Shown piece after piece: positions 1 to 6,677 of a stretch of DNA of 18,345 bases; position 1 is the stretch's first letter, and each line of letters opens with the position of its first letter. The stretch comes from Gallicola sp. (lineage in GTDB: Bacteria > Bacillota > Clostridia > Tissierellales > Peptoniphilaceae). The stretch covers positions 1 through 18,345 of the forward strand of contig JAAZME010000162.1 of NCBI GenBank assembly GCA_012798975.1. Reading direction: 5' to 3'. The notes under the pieces are model-generated. The model saw only the letters and a list, made by a program, of their open reading frames with translations, searched no databases and was not told the origin of the DNA. A program made the translations under genes and the position numbers.

Positions 1-327
1 AAAAAAGAGAAAATACTTGCTTTAACGGAAAAGATTGAGAAACAGGAAAATCTTTATCTAAAACTTGATGCAGATATGGAAGACGGGAGAGTGATAGCGA
101 ATGAGCTCTTATCTAAATGCCAAAATCTGTTTTTGCATTTGAACAAAGATCAGTTCTTAATTGCATCGAGGAAAGAACAGGCGAAGGTTATCTTTGAGGA
201 AATGAAAGAAAATCTGCGGGGAGGAGGATCTTCCTCTATGGTACAGGGAAAAATAGTAAAAGAGAACGAAAATATGGAGAAGGATTTTTATTCTTGTGTA
301 GAGAGAAATTTAAAAGAAGAAATGTAA
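1..327 (+). CDS. C-terminal part of an unrecognised coiled-coil protein (5' truncated)
   Basis: The frame is open from base 1 with no stop, so the gene begins outside the window; the first internal ATG at 76 is unlikely to be the true start. About 108 codons are visible, ending in TAA. The visible part is strongly charged, rich in Lys and Glu, and predicted by eye to be helical or coiled-coil, with a Gly/Ser-rich break (GGGSSS) before a short acidic-basic tail. There is no signal peptide, membrane segment or catalytic motif in this part. It lies 15 bp upstream of the CPBP protease gene in the same direction, so it probably belongs to the same transcript. I do not recognise the family, and no function is assigned. 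Confidence 0.6.
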   Translation, partial: KKEKILALTEKIEKQENLYLKLDADMEDGRVIANELLSKCQNLFLHLNKDQFLIASRKEQAKVIFEEMKENLRGGGSSSMVQGKIVKENENMEKDFYSCVERNLKEEM

Positions 328-342
328 TTTTATGAGGTTGTT

Positions 343-984
343 ATGATATTTAAGATGGTTTACTTTTTATTATATATCGTGCTGATTTTTACTCCGATCG
401 GATTTTTATGGACATCGCTGCCGGAGTCCTTCGGAATAAGTTCGAATATGATTCCATTATTGAACTATATCCTTTTAGCGATAATAGGAGTTGTAGTTTT
501 TAGAAAGGAGTACAAAGACTCTTTTCAAAAATCTTTTGAGAACAAAAGGAAGTTTTTGGTTCGACAGGCGGCAGTCTATATCGGAACGATTGTTGTCGGA
601 GCGGTCCTTGTAAATATATTCAAAATCCAGTCGGCTCAAAATCAGGATCTTGTTACAACAGCCTTTAAAAAAGTGCCAGCCCTTCTCTTTATTCTTTCTG
701 TTGGGATAGCCGGACCCATCACAGAGGAATGTATCTATCGAGAAATATTGATTGGAAAGGTGGGCAGGAAGATTAATAAGACTGTTATGTCTATAATTTC
801 CATCCTACTCTTCGCTTGGGTTCATGTAATGTTTGCGAATCTGAAAGAAATCGTGGTATATCTTCCCATGGCAGCGGGTTTTGTGTATTTATATTTAAAA
901 GACAATGGAGGATTGTTCTCATCTACAGCAGGACATATATTCAGAAATTCTCTGTCGGCAATATTAATGATGTTTATTATCTAA
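343..984 (+). CDS. CPBP family intramembrane metalloprotease (Abi/CAAX-type)
   Basis: A 213-residue polytopic membrane protein carrying the three signature motifs of the CPBP (CAAX protease and bacteriocin-processing) family: EExxxR at residues 128-133, FxxxH at 157-161 and HxxxN at 198-202. In the family the Glu and His residues sit in membrane helices and form the metal-dependent active site. Hydrophobic stretches at about 5-27, 38-53, 75-93, 112-127, 147-162, 172-188 and 200-213 fit the usual multi-helix fold. The ATG follows GAGG at about 6 nt. Family members process prenylated or bacteriocin-type peptides or act in stress and immunity; the substrate here cannot be read from the sequence. 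It lies 13 bp before the DUF697-type membrane gene, which argues for co-transcription in a cell-envelope operon. Confidence 0.85.
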   Translation: MIFKMVYFLLYIVLIFTPIGFLWTSLPESFGISSNMIPLLNYILLAIIGVVVFRKEYKDSFQKSFENKRKFLVRQAAVYIGTIVVGAVLVNIFKIQSAQNQDLVTTAFKKVPALLFILSVGIAGPITEECIYREILIGKVGRKINKTVMSIISILLFAWVHVMFANLKEIVVYLPMAAGFVYLYLKDNGGLFSSTAGHIFRNSLSAILMMFII

Positions 985-997
985 AAGGAGCTTAGAA

Positions 998-1951
998 ATG
1001 AATCAGTGGAAAAAGAACTTTCGTAATATTCTTGTTCTAATCAGGCTTAGTTTGATCATAATATTTATTGTATTTGTGTTCAATCAGTTTGCAGAGCTTT
1101 ATAGGAATGTTGCTGGCTTTAGTGAAAACTTTGCAGCAGTCTTTATTGCAGTGATTGCTTTTATTATTGCCGGTACAATTACACTTTCTCTTGTGAGTTT
1201 TTTCCGTTATCCAAAAGTCTTGGAACTTCCGGAAAATCCGAAGGATGAAGAGTATAAAAAGTACGTAGTGGATGTCTATGATCGTCTGCAGAGAAATAGA
1301 ATCTTAAAACAAGAAGGTTTCAAGTGGTCAGGAGAAATCAGCACAGAAGAAATTATGCGGGCTTATGATGTATTGGAAGAATACAGCGATTCGGTGATTG
1401 CACAAAATGGAAATGCAGTATTTTTAACAACGGCGATCTCTCAAAACGGAGTCCTCGACGGTGTTGTTATACTGGCGACACTGATGAAAATGATGTGGAC
1501 GATTACTCGTATTTATGAAGGGCGTCCGAGTATTGCACGAATGATATTTTTATATACGAGAGTAGCCGGAGTGATATTTATTGCCCGAAGTATAGAAGAT
1601 TTTGATATTATAGAAGAACAAATAGAGCCTCTAGTTGCATCGATCATTGGAGGAAGTGTCCTTTCTCTTATTCCAGGGTCTGTTCAGATAACGAATTTAG
1701 TAGTGAATTCGTTAATGGAAGGATCTGTAAATGCTTTATTGACGTTAAGGGTAGGGATTGTAACGCGGAAGTATTTAACAGCTATGACGAATCCATCTAG
1801 AAAGTTTTTAAGAAGAACCTCATCTTTGCAGGCTGCAGGGATGTTGGGAGGAATTATCCGCACAAATTCAGTAACGATTATAAAATCCTTCGCAGGAGCA
1901 GTTAAAAACGCTACTGTCACGAAGGCAACAAAATATAATCCATTTAAATAA
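998..1951 (+). CDS. DUF697 (YcjF-like) membrane protein
   Basis: 317 residues with a good start (AAAAGGAG about 7 nt before the ATG). Two membrane helices lie near the N-terminus (about 11-31 and 45-69). A charged cytoplasmic segment follows (about 71-135), then a C-terminal region (about 140-300) with the alternating hydrophobic and small-residue pattern of DUF697, including an ISQNGVLD-type entry and a long helix holding a RPSIARM stretch. DUF697 domains are found in E. coli YcjF and in proteins paired with Era-like GTPases, and their biochemical role is not established. No GTPase is seen in this window. The neighbours are a membrane protease upstream and a cell-wall peptidase lipoprotein 13 bp downstream. 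The family call rests on pattern only. Confidence 0.65.
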   Translation: MNQWKKNFRNILVLIRLSLIIIFIVFVFNQFAELYRNVAGFSENFAAVFIAVIAFIIAGTITLSLVSFFRYPKVLELPENPKDEEYKKYVVDVYDRLQRNRILKQEGFKWSGEISTEEIMRAYDVLEEYSDSVIAQNGNAVFLTTAISQNGVLDGVVILATLMKMMWTITRIYEGRPSIARMIFLYTRVAGVIFIARSIEDFDIIEEQIEPLVASIIGGSVLSLIPGSVQITNLVVNSLMEGSVNALLTLRVGIVTRKYLTAMTNPSRKFLRRTSSLQAAGMLGGIIRTNSVTIIKSFAGAVKNATVTKATKYNPFK

Positions 1952-1964
1952 GACAGGTGTTAGT

Positions 1965-3107
1965 ATGATAATAAAAAAAATAGTATTAATTCTGGCGATG
2001 GCTCTTATCTTTAGTGCTTGCGGAGAAAAGAATATAACAAAGCAGGAAACTCCGATTCAAAAAGAAGAGCAGCCGAAGGAAGTTCAGCCGGAAGAAAACA
2101 AAAAAGAATATATTCGTTATGAAGGGAAATTCGAACTGCCTGTAAAAGGATCAACGGGATTTACGACTATTCCAAGGGAACTTTTCATAGAACCGGAATT
2201 GGAAGCAGACATACTTGGTACTATTCCAGGAGGAAAGCCTTTTGAAATAGTTGAAGAAATAGAAGGCTGGTGGAAGATTCGGTACGAACAGCAGGAAGGC
2301 TATGTAGAATCTTCTTATTGCATGATCAATCTCCCGGATGTAGTTCCTTCTATCGTCTATGATGGAATCAATACTTACGCTTCCAAAGATCGTTCGTCAA
2401 GAAAAGATATCCCAGGTGTTACAGGTCAATTAATATACCCTGGAACAGATTATAATGAACGCTTTTCTCAGGAAAGATTTATCCTTCCAGTCCTATACGG
2501 GACAGCAAAGAAAATCCATAATATCCAGCAGGAAGCGTTGGAGAATGGAGAAACTTTAGTGGTCTACGAAGGATATCGGCCGTTAAGTGCTCAGGAAGTT
2601 ATGGTAGATGGACTTGAAAATTTAGCTTATAACGATGAAGAAGTGCTGGCAGGCATTGAATCGCCGCCTTGGTCTATGGATTGGTTTGCGGGAAGAGGTG
2701 TATCGAATCATCAGTATGGTTATGCCATTGATTTGTCTTTAGCATTAATCAAGGATCAAAGAATGGAGTATTCCGGAGACTACGAATATTTGGAAGTGAC
2801 AAAACACTCGGATTTTCAAATGCCTACAGCAATTAATGAATTGAGCACAAGATCGATTGTTTTTACAGAACCTGTAAAACCATCTTCTTCTGAAGAATGG
2901 AAAAATGCGAAACTGGCACCTACGATGACCGAATATGCTATACGCCTCCAAAAATACTGTACAGATCATGGCTTGACGCCGTTAGCCTCTGAATGGTGGC
3001 ATTTTAATGATCTAGCAGAAGAAGACAAAATGACAAATACAGACTTTACAGGGCAGTATGTATATAAATCGCTCCGAAGCAAACCGCCTGTTAAATTGGG
3101 GGATTAA
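1965..3107 (+). CDS. Lipoprotein with SH3-like domain and VanX/M15-type D-Ala-D-Ala peptidase domain
   Basis: 380 residues. The N-terminus is a lipoprotein signal: KK, a hydrophobic core, then a lipobox ending at Cys19, so the mature protein should be anchored outside the membrane. A Glu/Pro/Lys-rich linker (about 25-50) leads to an SH3-like domain (about 65-122), which in this setting usually binds cell wall. The C-terminal half is an M15-type zinc peptidase: YRP with Arg205, the HxxxxxxD zinc motif at His249 and Asp256, and EWWH with the catalytic Glu343 and the third zinc ligand His346. The MPTAINELSTRS segment resembles the VanX 'GTPFDxFSxRS' region, which favours a D-Ala-D-Ala dipeptidase or carboxypeptidase of the VanX branch over VanY. 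An exported, lipid-anchored enzyme is unlike cytoplasmic VanX of vancomycin resistance, so a peptidoglycan-turnover role is more likely. Confidence 0.8.
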   Translation: MIIKKIVLILAMALIFSACGEKNITKQETPIQKEEQPKEVQPEENKKEYIRYEGKFELPVKGSTGFTTIPRELFIEPELEADILGTIPGGKPFEIVEEIEGWWKIRYEQQEGYVESSYCMINLPDVVPSIVYDGINTYASKDRSSRKDIPGVTGQLIYPGTDYNERFSQERFILPVLYGTAKKIHNIQQEALENGETLVVYEGYRPLSAQEVMVDGLENLAYNDEEVLAGIESPPWSMDWFAGRGVSNHQYGYAIDLSLALIKDQRMEYSGDYEYLEVTKHSDFQMPTAINELSTRSIVFTEPVKPSSSEEWKNAKLAPTMTEYAIRLQKYCTDHGLTPLASEWWHFNDLAEEDKMTNTDFTGQYVYKSLRSKPPVKLGD

Positions 3108-3117
3108 AAGAAGTGTG

Positions 3118-3171
3118 GCCGATCATTTCCAGCCAAGAATGTAAAAACACCATTCTTGGGAAATGATCGGC
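3118..3171 (+). repeat. Long imperfect hairpin 1 of an intergenic structured element
   Basis: The arms 3118-3141 and 3151-3171 are complementary over 21 bp, interrupted only by a 3-nt bulge (AGC) on the 5' side, with a 9-nt A-rich loop at 3142-3150. No T-tract follows, so it is not an ordinary terminator, although it starts only 10 bp after the lipoprotein stop codon. It is the first of three consecutive hairpins. Confidence 0.85.
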
Positions 3172-3175
3172 ATGA

Positions 3176-3222
3176 GCTAGACCTAACTAGTGTTTTTGAA
3201 AAAACTTTAGTAGGTCTGGTGC
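3176..3222 (+). repeat. Imperfect hairpin 2 of the intergenic structured element
   Basis: AGACCTA at 3179-3185 pairs with TAGGTCT at 3211-3217. The helix continues through a partly mismatched ACTA/TAGT section to a T-run pairing with an A-run around a very small loop. A further GC/GC pair can close it at 3176-3177 and 3221-3222. The 3' arm (3210-3216) can instead pair with 3271-3277 (7 bp, one G-T wobble), which would enclose hairpin 3, so two competing folds are possible. Confidence 0.7.
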
Positions 3223-3225
3223 AAC

Positions 3226-3264
3226 TCGTTCTCCAAATGAGTTTTTCCATTTGGCGAAGAACGA
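3226..3264 (+). repeat. Imperfect hairpin 3 of the intergenic structured element
   Basis: TCGTTCT plus CCAAATG (3226-3239) pairs with CATTTGG plus AGAACGA (3248-3264) across a small 3-nt bulge on the 3' side, with an 8-nt T-rich loop. No T-tract follows. The paired bases on both sides keep complementarity over 14 bp, which is unlikely to be chance next to two other hairpins. Confidence 0.8.
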
Positions 3265-3348
3265 TCTGCTGACCTGCGTGCAAATCAAAATACTACTTGA
3301 CTTAAAGAGGGCTTCATAATGTGATAGAGGGGGAGGGGAGTTGTGGTT

Positions 3349-3370
3349 GAAAAGCTCCGCTTTTCTTTTG
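3349..3370 (+). terminator. Short Rho-independent terminator after the structured element
   Basis: GAAAAGC at 3349-3355 pairs with GCTTTTC at 3359-3365 around a TCC loop and is followed by TTTTG. The stem is short and AT-rich, so the terminator is probably weak. It could end a transcript carrying the three hairpins, or the upstream envelope operon. Confidence 0.5.
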
Positions 3371-3395
3371 TTATATCAAAATGAATTTTTATAAA
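3368..3395 (+). promoter_or_regulatory. Possible sigma-A promoter for the GNAT-GNAT-UvrC-like operon
   Basis: TTGTTA at 3368-3373 and TATAAA at 3390-3395 are separated by 16 bp. The -35 box overlaps the T-tract of the preceding terminator. This would give a leader of about 100 nt before the first GNAT gene. It is inferred from consensus match only. Confidence 0.4.
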
Positions 3396-3514
3396 AACAA
3401 AAAATAGTCATGAAATAGAACGGGTTTTTCTGATTGAGAGACAAATAGATTTAAGAATTATGGTTTTAGGGGATTGTGCTAAAACAAGAGAAAAGATAGG
3501 AAATGGGGTTGAAT

Positions 3515-3955
3515 ATGGAAATTATTTGGACTAGAGATCTAGAGAGCAAAAGTTATGCAGAGGGGCTGCGGCTTCGCAAGGAAGTGTTTGTGAAAGAACA
3601 AAAAGTGCCGGCGGAAGAAGAAGTGGATGAGTTCGAAAAAGATTGCTATCATCTTTCTATTTATGATGGAGAGGAGGCTGCGGCTACAGGAAGAATTCTT
3701 CCAAAAAGCGGAGAGAAGGTTAAATTTGGACGAGTTGCAGTTGCAAAAGAGAAACGTGGCACAGGACTTGGCAAACTTGTGATGGAAGAGATGGAAAAGA
3801 AGACTCGAGAATTAGGATATAAGAAAATCATTCTAGGCGGTCAGCTCTCAGCAGTTCCTTTTTACGAAAAGCTGGGATATACTCCTTACGGCGATATATT
3901 TCTAGATGGGGGAATCGAACATAGAATGATGAAAAAAGATTTAAGAGAGGAGTAA
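3515..3955 (+). CDS. GNAT family N-acetyltransferase, ElaA/YjcF-like
   Basis: 146 residues from ATG 3515; an in-frame ATG at 3503 would add four residues, but its AGG lies only 2 nt away, while 3515 has GGGG at a usable distance. The N-terminal block LRKEVFVKEQKVP with a following acidic stretch is typical of the ElaA/YjcF branch of GNAT proteins. The acetyl-CoA pyrophosphate-binding loop RGTGLG lies at 81-86 after the GRVAV strand, and the PFYEKLGY helix-turn (115-122) closes the fold. The protein should transfer an acetyl group from acetyl-CoA to an unidentified amine. It is followed after only 3 bp by a second GNAT gene, so the two are co-transcribed. Confidence 0.85.
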   Translation: MEIIWTRDLESKSYAEGLRLRKEVFVKEQKVPAEEEVDEFEKDCYHLSIYDGEEAAATGRILPKSGEKVKFGRVAVAKEKRGTGLGKLVMEEMEKKTRELGYKKIILGGQLSAVPFYEKLGYTPYGDIFLDGGIEHRMMKKDLREE

Positions 3956-3958
3956 ATC

Positions 3959-4438
3959 GTGGAAATCATCATCCGAAAAATGGAAGAAAAAGATCTTCCT
4001 TCAATGATCCGGATATGGAATGAAATCGTGAAGGAAGGAATTGCCTTTCCTCAAATGGAGGAATTACAAGACGGCCGTTTCTTTTTAGAACAGGATTATT
4101 CTGCAGTTGCGCAAATCAATGGGAAGGTTGAAGGTCTTTATATTATTCACCCCAACAGTATTGGAAGGTGCGGCCATATTTCGAACTCTTCCTATGCTGT
4201 TTCGAAAGCTGCTAGAGGAAAAGGTCTCGGCAGGAAATTGGTAGAGCATAGTTTAAAACAAGCGAAAGAATTAGGATACAGAATCCACCAGTTTAACGCT
4301 GTTGTAAAAACGAATTCTTCAGCTCACGCACTGTATGAAAGCTTGGGATTTATAAAGATTGGTGAAATACCCGGAGGGTTTTTGATGAAAAACGGTACGT
4401 ATGAAGATATCGTGCTATACTACTATTTTTTAAAATAG
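3959..4438 (+). CDS. GNAT family N-acetyltransferase (RimI/amino-acid acetyltransferase-like)
   Basis: 159 residues starting with GTG at 3959, preceded by a strong GAGAGGAG about 7 nt upstream and 3 bp after the previous stop. The acetyl-CoA loop RGKGLG is at residues 86-91, preceded by the beta strand SSYAVSKAA. The C-terminal NSSAHALYESLGF block (119-131) is the usual GNAT motif B. The overall pattern resembles acetyltransferases acting on small molecules or protein N-termini, but the acceptor is unknown. It is only distantly similar to the GNAT gene before it, so the pair does not look like a recent tandem duplication. Confidence 0.82.
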   Translation: MEIIIRKMEEKDLPSMIRIWNEIVKEGIAFPQMEELQDGRFFLEQDYSAVAQINGKVEGLYIIHPNSIGRCGHISNSSYAVSKAARGKGLGRKLVEHSLKQAKELGYRIHQFNAVVKTNSSAHALYESLGFIKIGEIPGGFLMKNGTYEDIVLYYYFLK

Positions 4439-4463
4439 GATTCGTACTGGAAGGGAGAGTAGA

Positions 4464-5381
4464 ATGGATGAAAATATTATAAATATTCTAAAAAACCTTC
4501 CTAAAAGTCCCGGAGTTTACGAAATGCTGGATTCTTTTCAGAGGGTTATCTATGTAGGGAAATCGGTCAGTCTAAAAAATAGAGTCAGTTCTTATTTTTT
4601 AGAAAATCCGAAATGGCATAAAGCTAAAAATATGCAGCCTTTTATAAAAGATATTGCCATTACCAGAACGGACACAGACTTAGAAGCCCGTTATTTAGAA
4701 TGCAGAAAGATACATTTACTGCAGCCTTTTTATAACAGTCAGATGAAAAGATCTAGAAGGGGATTGTATTTGTCTTTTGAGAATAAAAAAGAGCCCCTTA
4801 GCATTAGTTATACCAAATCTGAAGAAACGGTAGGTCCGCTTAAAAACTTCCATAGTTTAAAGAGGCTTATAAGCGATCTATCTTGTTTATATCCGATTCA
4901 TAAACAAGATGGAAATTATATTTTCTTTTATTCTCCGATACCTGTAAGAAATTCTGGAATAGAATTAGAACAGACGAGCAGAGTTCTAAAAGACTGTTTT
5001 CAAAATCCGGACGAGTATGAACTGTTTTTAGAGACTTTAAGAAACAAAATGAGAGAATCATCCGCTTCCTTTCATTTTGAGAGGGCAGCTTTTTATCGAG
5101 ATTTAATTCAATCATTAAAAAATCTGGAAAGAGAAGTCCATGAATTTTCGAGGTTTATCCGTAAAGAGTATTTTTTAATTATACAGATAGAAGAGGGGCA
5201 GAAAATATTTTATCTGCGGCATGGAATTATAGAAGAAAGCTGTTTTCTTATAAATGGAAGGTATCAGAACATTCAGTTGGAGGAAAGGATAGAAGATCCT
5301 AAGCTTAGAATAAAACTTCAAAGGGTAGTCTATCATTTTATAAGTTCTTATGAGCAAGAACATTTAACGGAAATAAAATAA
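4464..5381 (+). CDS. Short UvrC-like protein with GIY-YIG nuclease and UVR domains
   Basis: 305 residues with a strong RBS (GGAAGGGAGAG). Residues 12-92 form a GIY-YIG nuclease domain of the UvrC type: GVY (Tyr19), YVGK (Tyr30, Lys33), Arg40 before SYF, and Glu74 in EARYLE, matching the residues needed for the UvrC 3' incision. Residues about 186-221 match the UVR motif that binds UvrB (FHFERAAFYRDLIQSL). The protein ends about 85 residues later and lacks the RNase H-like nuclease and the HhH domains of full UvrC (about 600 residues). It therefore resembles the UvrC-like half of DnaQ-UvrC fusion proteins, or Cho with a UVR motif added. A repair role making a 3' cut, perhaps with UvrB, is inferred. 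It ends in the bidirectional terminator. Confidence 0.8.
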   Translation: MDENIINILKNLPKSPGVYEMLDSFQRVIYVGKSVSLKNRVSSYFLENPKWHKAKNMQPFIKDIAITRTDTDLEARYLECRKIHLLQPFYNSQMKRSRRGLYLSFENKKEPLSISYTKSEETVGPLKNFHSLKRLISDLSCLYPIHKQDGNYIFFYSPIPVRNSGIELEQTSRVLKDCFQNPDEYELFLETLRNKMRESSASFHFERAAFYRDLIQSLKNLEREVHEFSRFIRKEYFLIIQIEEGQKIFYLRHGIIEESCFLINGRYQNIQLEERIEDPKLRIKLQRVVYHFISSYEQEHLTEIK

Positions 5382-5404
5382 AGCGCTTTCATGCGCTTTA
5401 TTTT
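5375..5404. terminator. Bidirectional Rho-independent terminator between convergent genes
   Basis: A perfect 12-bp stem (arms 5375-5386 and 5393-5404, loop TTTCAT) has T-rich sequence following it on both strands. It overlaps the 3' ends of both the UvrC-like gene (+) and the DUF924 gene (-), so one hairpin ends transcription from both sides. Confidence 0.9.
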
Positions 5405-5961
5405 TCTTTGTCGTAGAAATGGCCTTTTTTCTCTTTTAGAATTTCGATTTCCTCTGGAGTCGACTCTCTTCCCAGGTCATCGTTTTGATAAGGGTAGCGG
5501 CCAAATTTTTCTAATACTTCACGGTGTTTTCTTTCAAACCATAGGAGATCCTCATCGCCGATTTGTTCGTAATAAGGCATCGCCCAGTCATGGAGCTCCA
5601 AGGACTCGGAATGCATAAAGGGAAGCACTGCAAAATGTTTTTCTTCCATTTCTAATTCGCCATAGAGCGGGTGCATTACCAGTTCTTGAGCTAAAGCGAT
5701 TGCCATTTTATCCTGTGTATAGGTACGGATATCATCCCGCCACAGATTCCTTGAGAACTGATCTAGTACAATGATTTCTGCCAATCGCCCTCTTACGTTT
5801 TCTCTCCATTCTACAAGAAGCCCTTCGGAGGCGGCTTTCCATGTCTCTAGAAAATTTGCTCTGATTTTTTCGTCAAATTTATCATTTTCTTCAAACTGCA
5901 GAGGAATATGTTTCGGATCAAACCAGAAATCTAATACTTCTTGCCATGTTGCTCTTTTCAT
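5398..5961 (-). CDS. DUF924 family protein
   Basis: 187 residues with the features of the DUF924 family (COG3803): VLDFWF near the N-terminus (9-14), the signature LDQFSRN at 66-72, PFMHSE at 114-119, and the C-terminal FGRYPYQN plus LGRxSTPEE at about 153-171. Members are all-helical and adopt a TPR-like fold; their biochemical role is not established. There is no signal peptide or membrane helix, so it should be cytoplasmic. The ATG at 5961 is preceded by GAAAGGAG. It stands alone on the - strand, convergent with the UvrC-like gene. I saw no convincing -35/-10 pair upstream, though a TATTAT/TATAAC region at about 5996-6007 could serve as the -10. Confidence 0.88.
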   Translation of the reverse strand: MKRATWQEVLDFWFDPKHIPLQFEENDKFDEKIRANFLETWKAASEGLLVEWRENVRGRLAEIIVLDQFSRNLWRDDIRTYTQDKMAIALAQELVMHPLYGELEMEEKHFAVLPFMHSESLELHDWAMPYYEQIGDEDLLWFERKHREVLEKFGRYPYQNDDLGRESTPEEIEILKEKKGHFYDKEK

Positions 5962-6046
5962 AAAAATCTCCTTTCAATCATTCTAGTACTAATTCGTTAT
6001 AATAATACCCTAATTTATGACCGTTTACCCATGAGAGAAATTCAAA

Positions 6047-6076
6047 AAAGAAAGAGCCTTTTAAGACTCTTTCTTT
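6047..6076 (-). terminator. Rho-independent terminator of the PPOX-family pseudogene
   Basis: AAAGAAAGAG (6047-6056) pairs with CTCTTTCTTT (6067-6076). On the - strand the stem is followed by TTTTTTG-type sequence. It lies 15 bp beyond the restored stop codon of the pseudogene, as expected for its terminator. Confidence 0.75.
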
Positions 6077-6091
6077 ATGAAAAAATATGTA

Positions 6092-6483
6092 TTATTCTAC
6101 TGATTTTTCAGTAGGAGTTTTCCAGTAATGGAATTCTTCGACTTTAAACTGAACCACAGTCACAGATGAATCATCTTTCGGTAATTTTAATAATTGTTCT
6201 GCCATTTCATCCCAATACTCGTTTATTAGTTTTTTGTCTTGGCTCCAAGTATATTTCCCTGCAATACAAGAAAAGTATTCTCTTTTGTTTAAGTCAAATT
6301 GACGATAGTTAATGTTTGTAATAGATGATACAGTTCAGAATTTCTTGAGGTTAATAAGAAAATGGTGCCATCCTTATTATCGTGTACTGTCATAGGCCTG
6401 GAATAGAGATTTCCATGATCTACGAAATTGAAAAACACTACATCTTCTCTTTTTATTAAGTCCGTTAAAGCTGCTTTTTTCAT
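6092..6483 (-). pseudogene. Frameshifted pyridoxamine 5'-phosphate oxidase-family protein
   Basis: The first frame starts at ATG 6483, with AGGAGG at the right distance, and reads a flavin-binding PPOX/general-stress-protein N-terminus (DVVFFNFVDHGNLYSRPM, then LLTSRNSELY), but stops at a TAA at 6289. A different frame then continues without interruption from about 6330 to a TAA at 6092-6094. It reads LNKREYFSCIAGKYTW, then a segment ending FHYWKTPTEKSVE, which is the expected second half of the family. The two parts join if one base is missing somewhere between about 6290 and 6335 (plus coordinates). Restored, the protein would be about 130 residues, normal for the family. Promoter, RBS and terminator are intact, so the lesion is recent, or a sequencing error. 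Confidence 0.8.
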
Positions 6484-6519
6484 CATGCCCTCCTTATTCT
6501 TTTTATCCATTCTATCTAT

Positions 6520-6549
6520 TTTATATATTTCCCAGATACATCCTATCAA
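6520..6549 (-). promoter_or_regulatory. Sigma-A type promoter for the PPOX-family pseudogene
   Basis: On the - strand TTGATA (plus 6544-6549) and TATAAA (plus 6520-6525) are 18 bp apart, each one mismatch from consensus. The predicted transcript starts near 6512, about 30 nt before the ATG at 6483. Confidence 0.6.
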
Positions 6550-6609
6550 TCACAATAGACTCTTAAAAGAGAGGAACAGTAAAAAGAGCATTTTAAATTT
6601 TCTGACATA

Positions 6610-6618
6610 TGATATACT
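6610..6618 (+). promoter_or_regulatory. Extended -10 promoter for the 190-residue gene
   Basis: The sequence TGATATACT is an extended -10 element (TGn then TATACT at 6613-6618). The -35 region is poor (TTTTAA at 16 bp). The predicted start near 6625 leaves a leader of about 53 nt before the ATG at 6678. It is divergent from the pseudogene promoter. Confidence 0.5.
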
Positions 6619-6677
6619 GTAAGAAGTAAGATAAATTATCTACAAAAATAAATTATTATATGAAGGGGTGTTGTATC

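Noticed and set aside
3115..3300. The tandem hairpins considered as an integron attC site, a CRISPR remnant or an insertion-sequence end.
   Set aside because: No integrase, Cas, transposase or TnpB gene is near, there is no repeat-spacer periodicity, and no target-site duplication is evident; left as an unexplained structured element.
5391..5986. Plus-strand frames of 71-75 codons opposite the DUF924 gene.
   Set aside because: They are antisense shadows of a gene with clear family motifs and have no ribosome binding sites.
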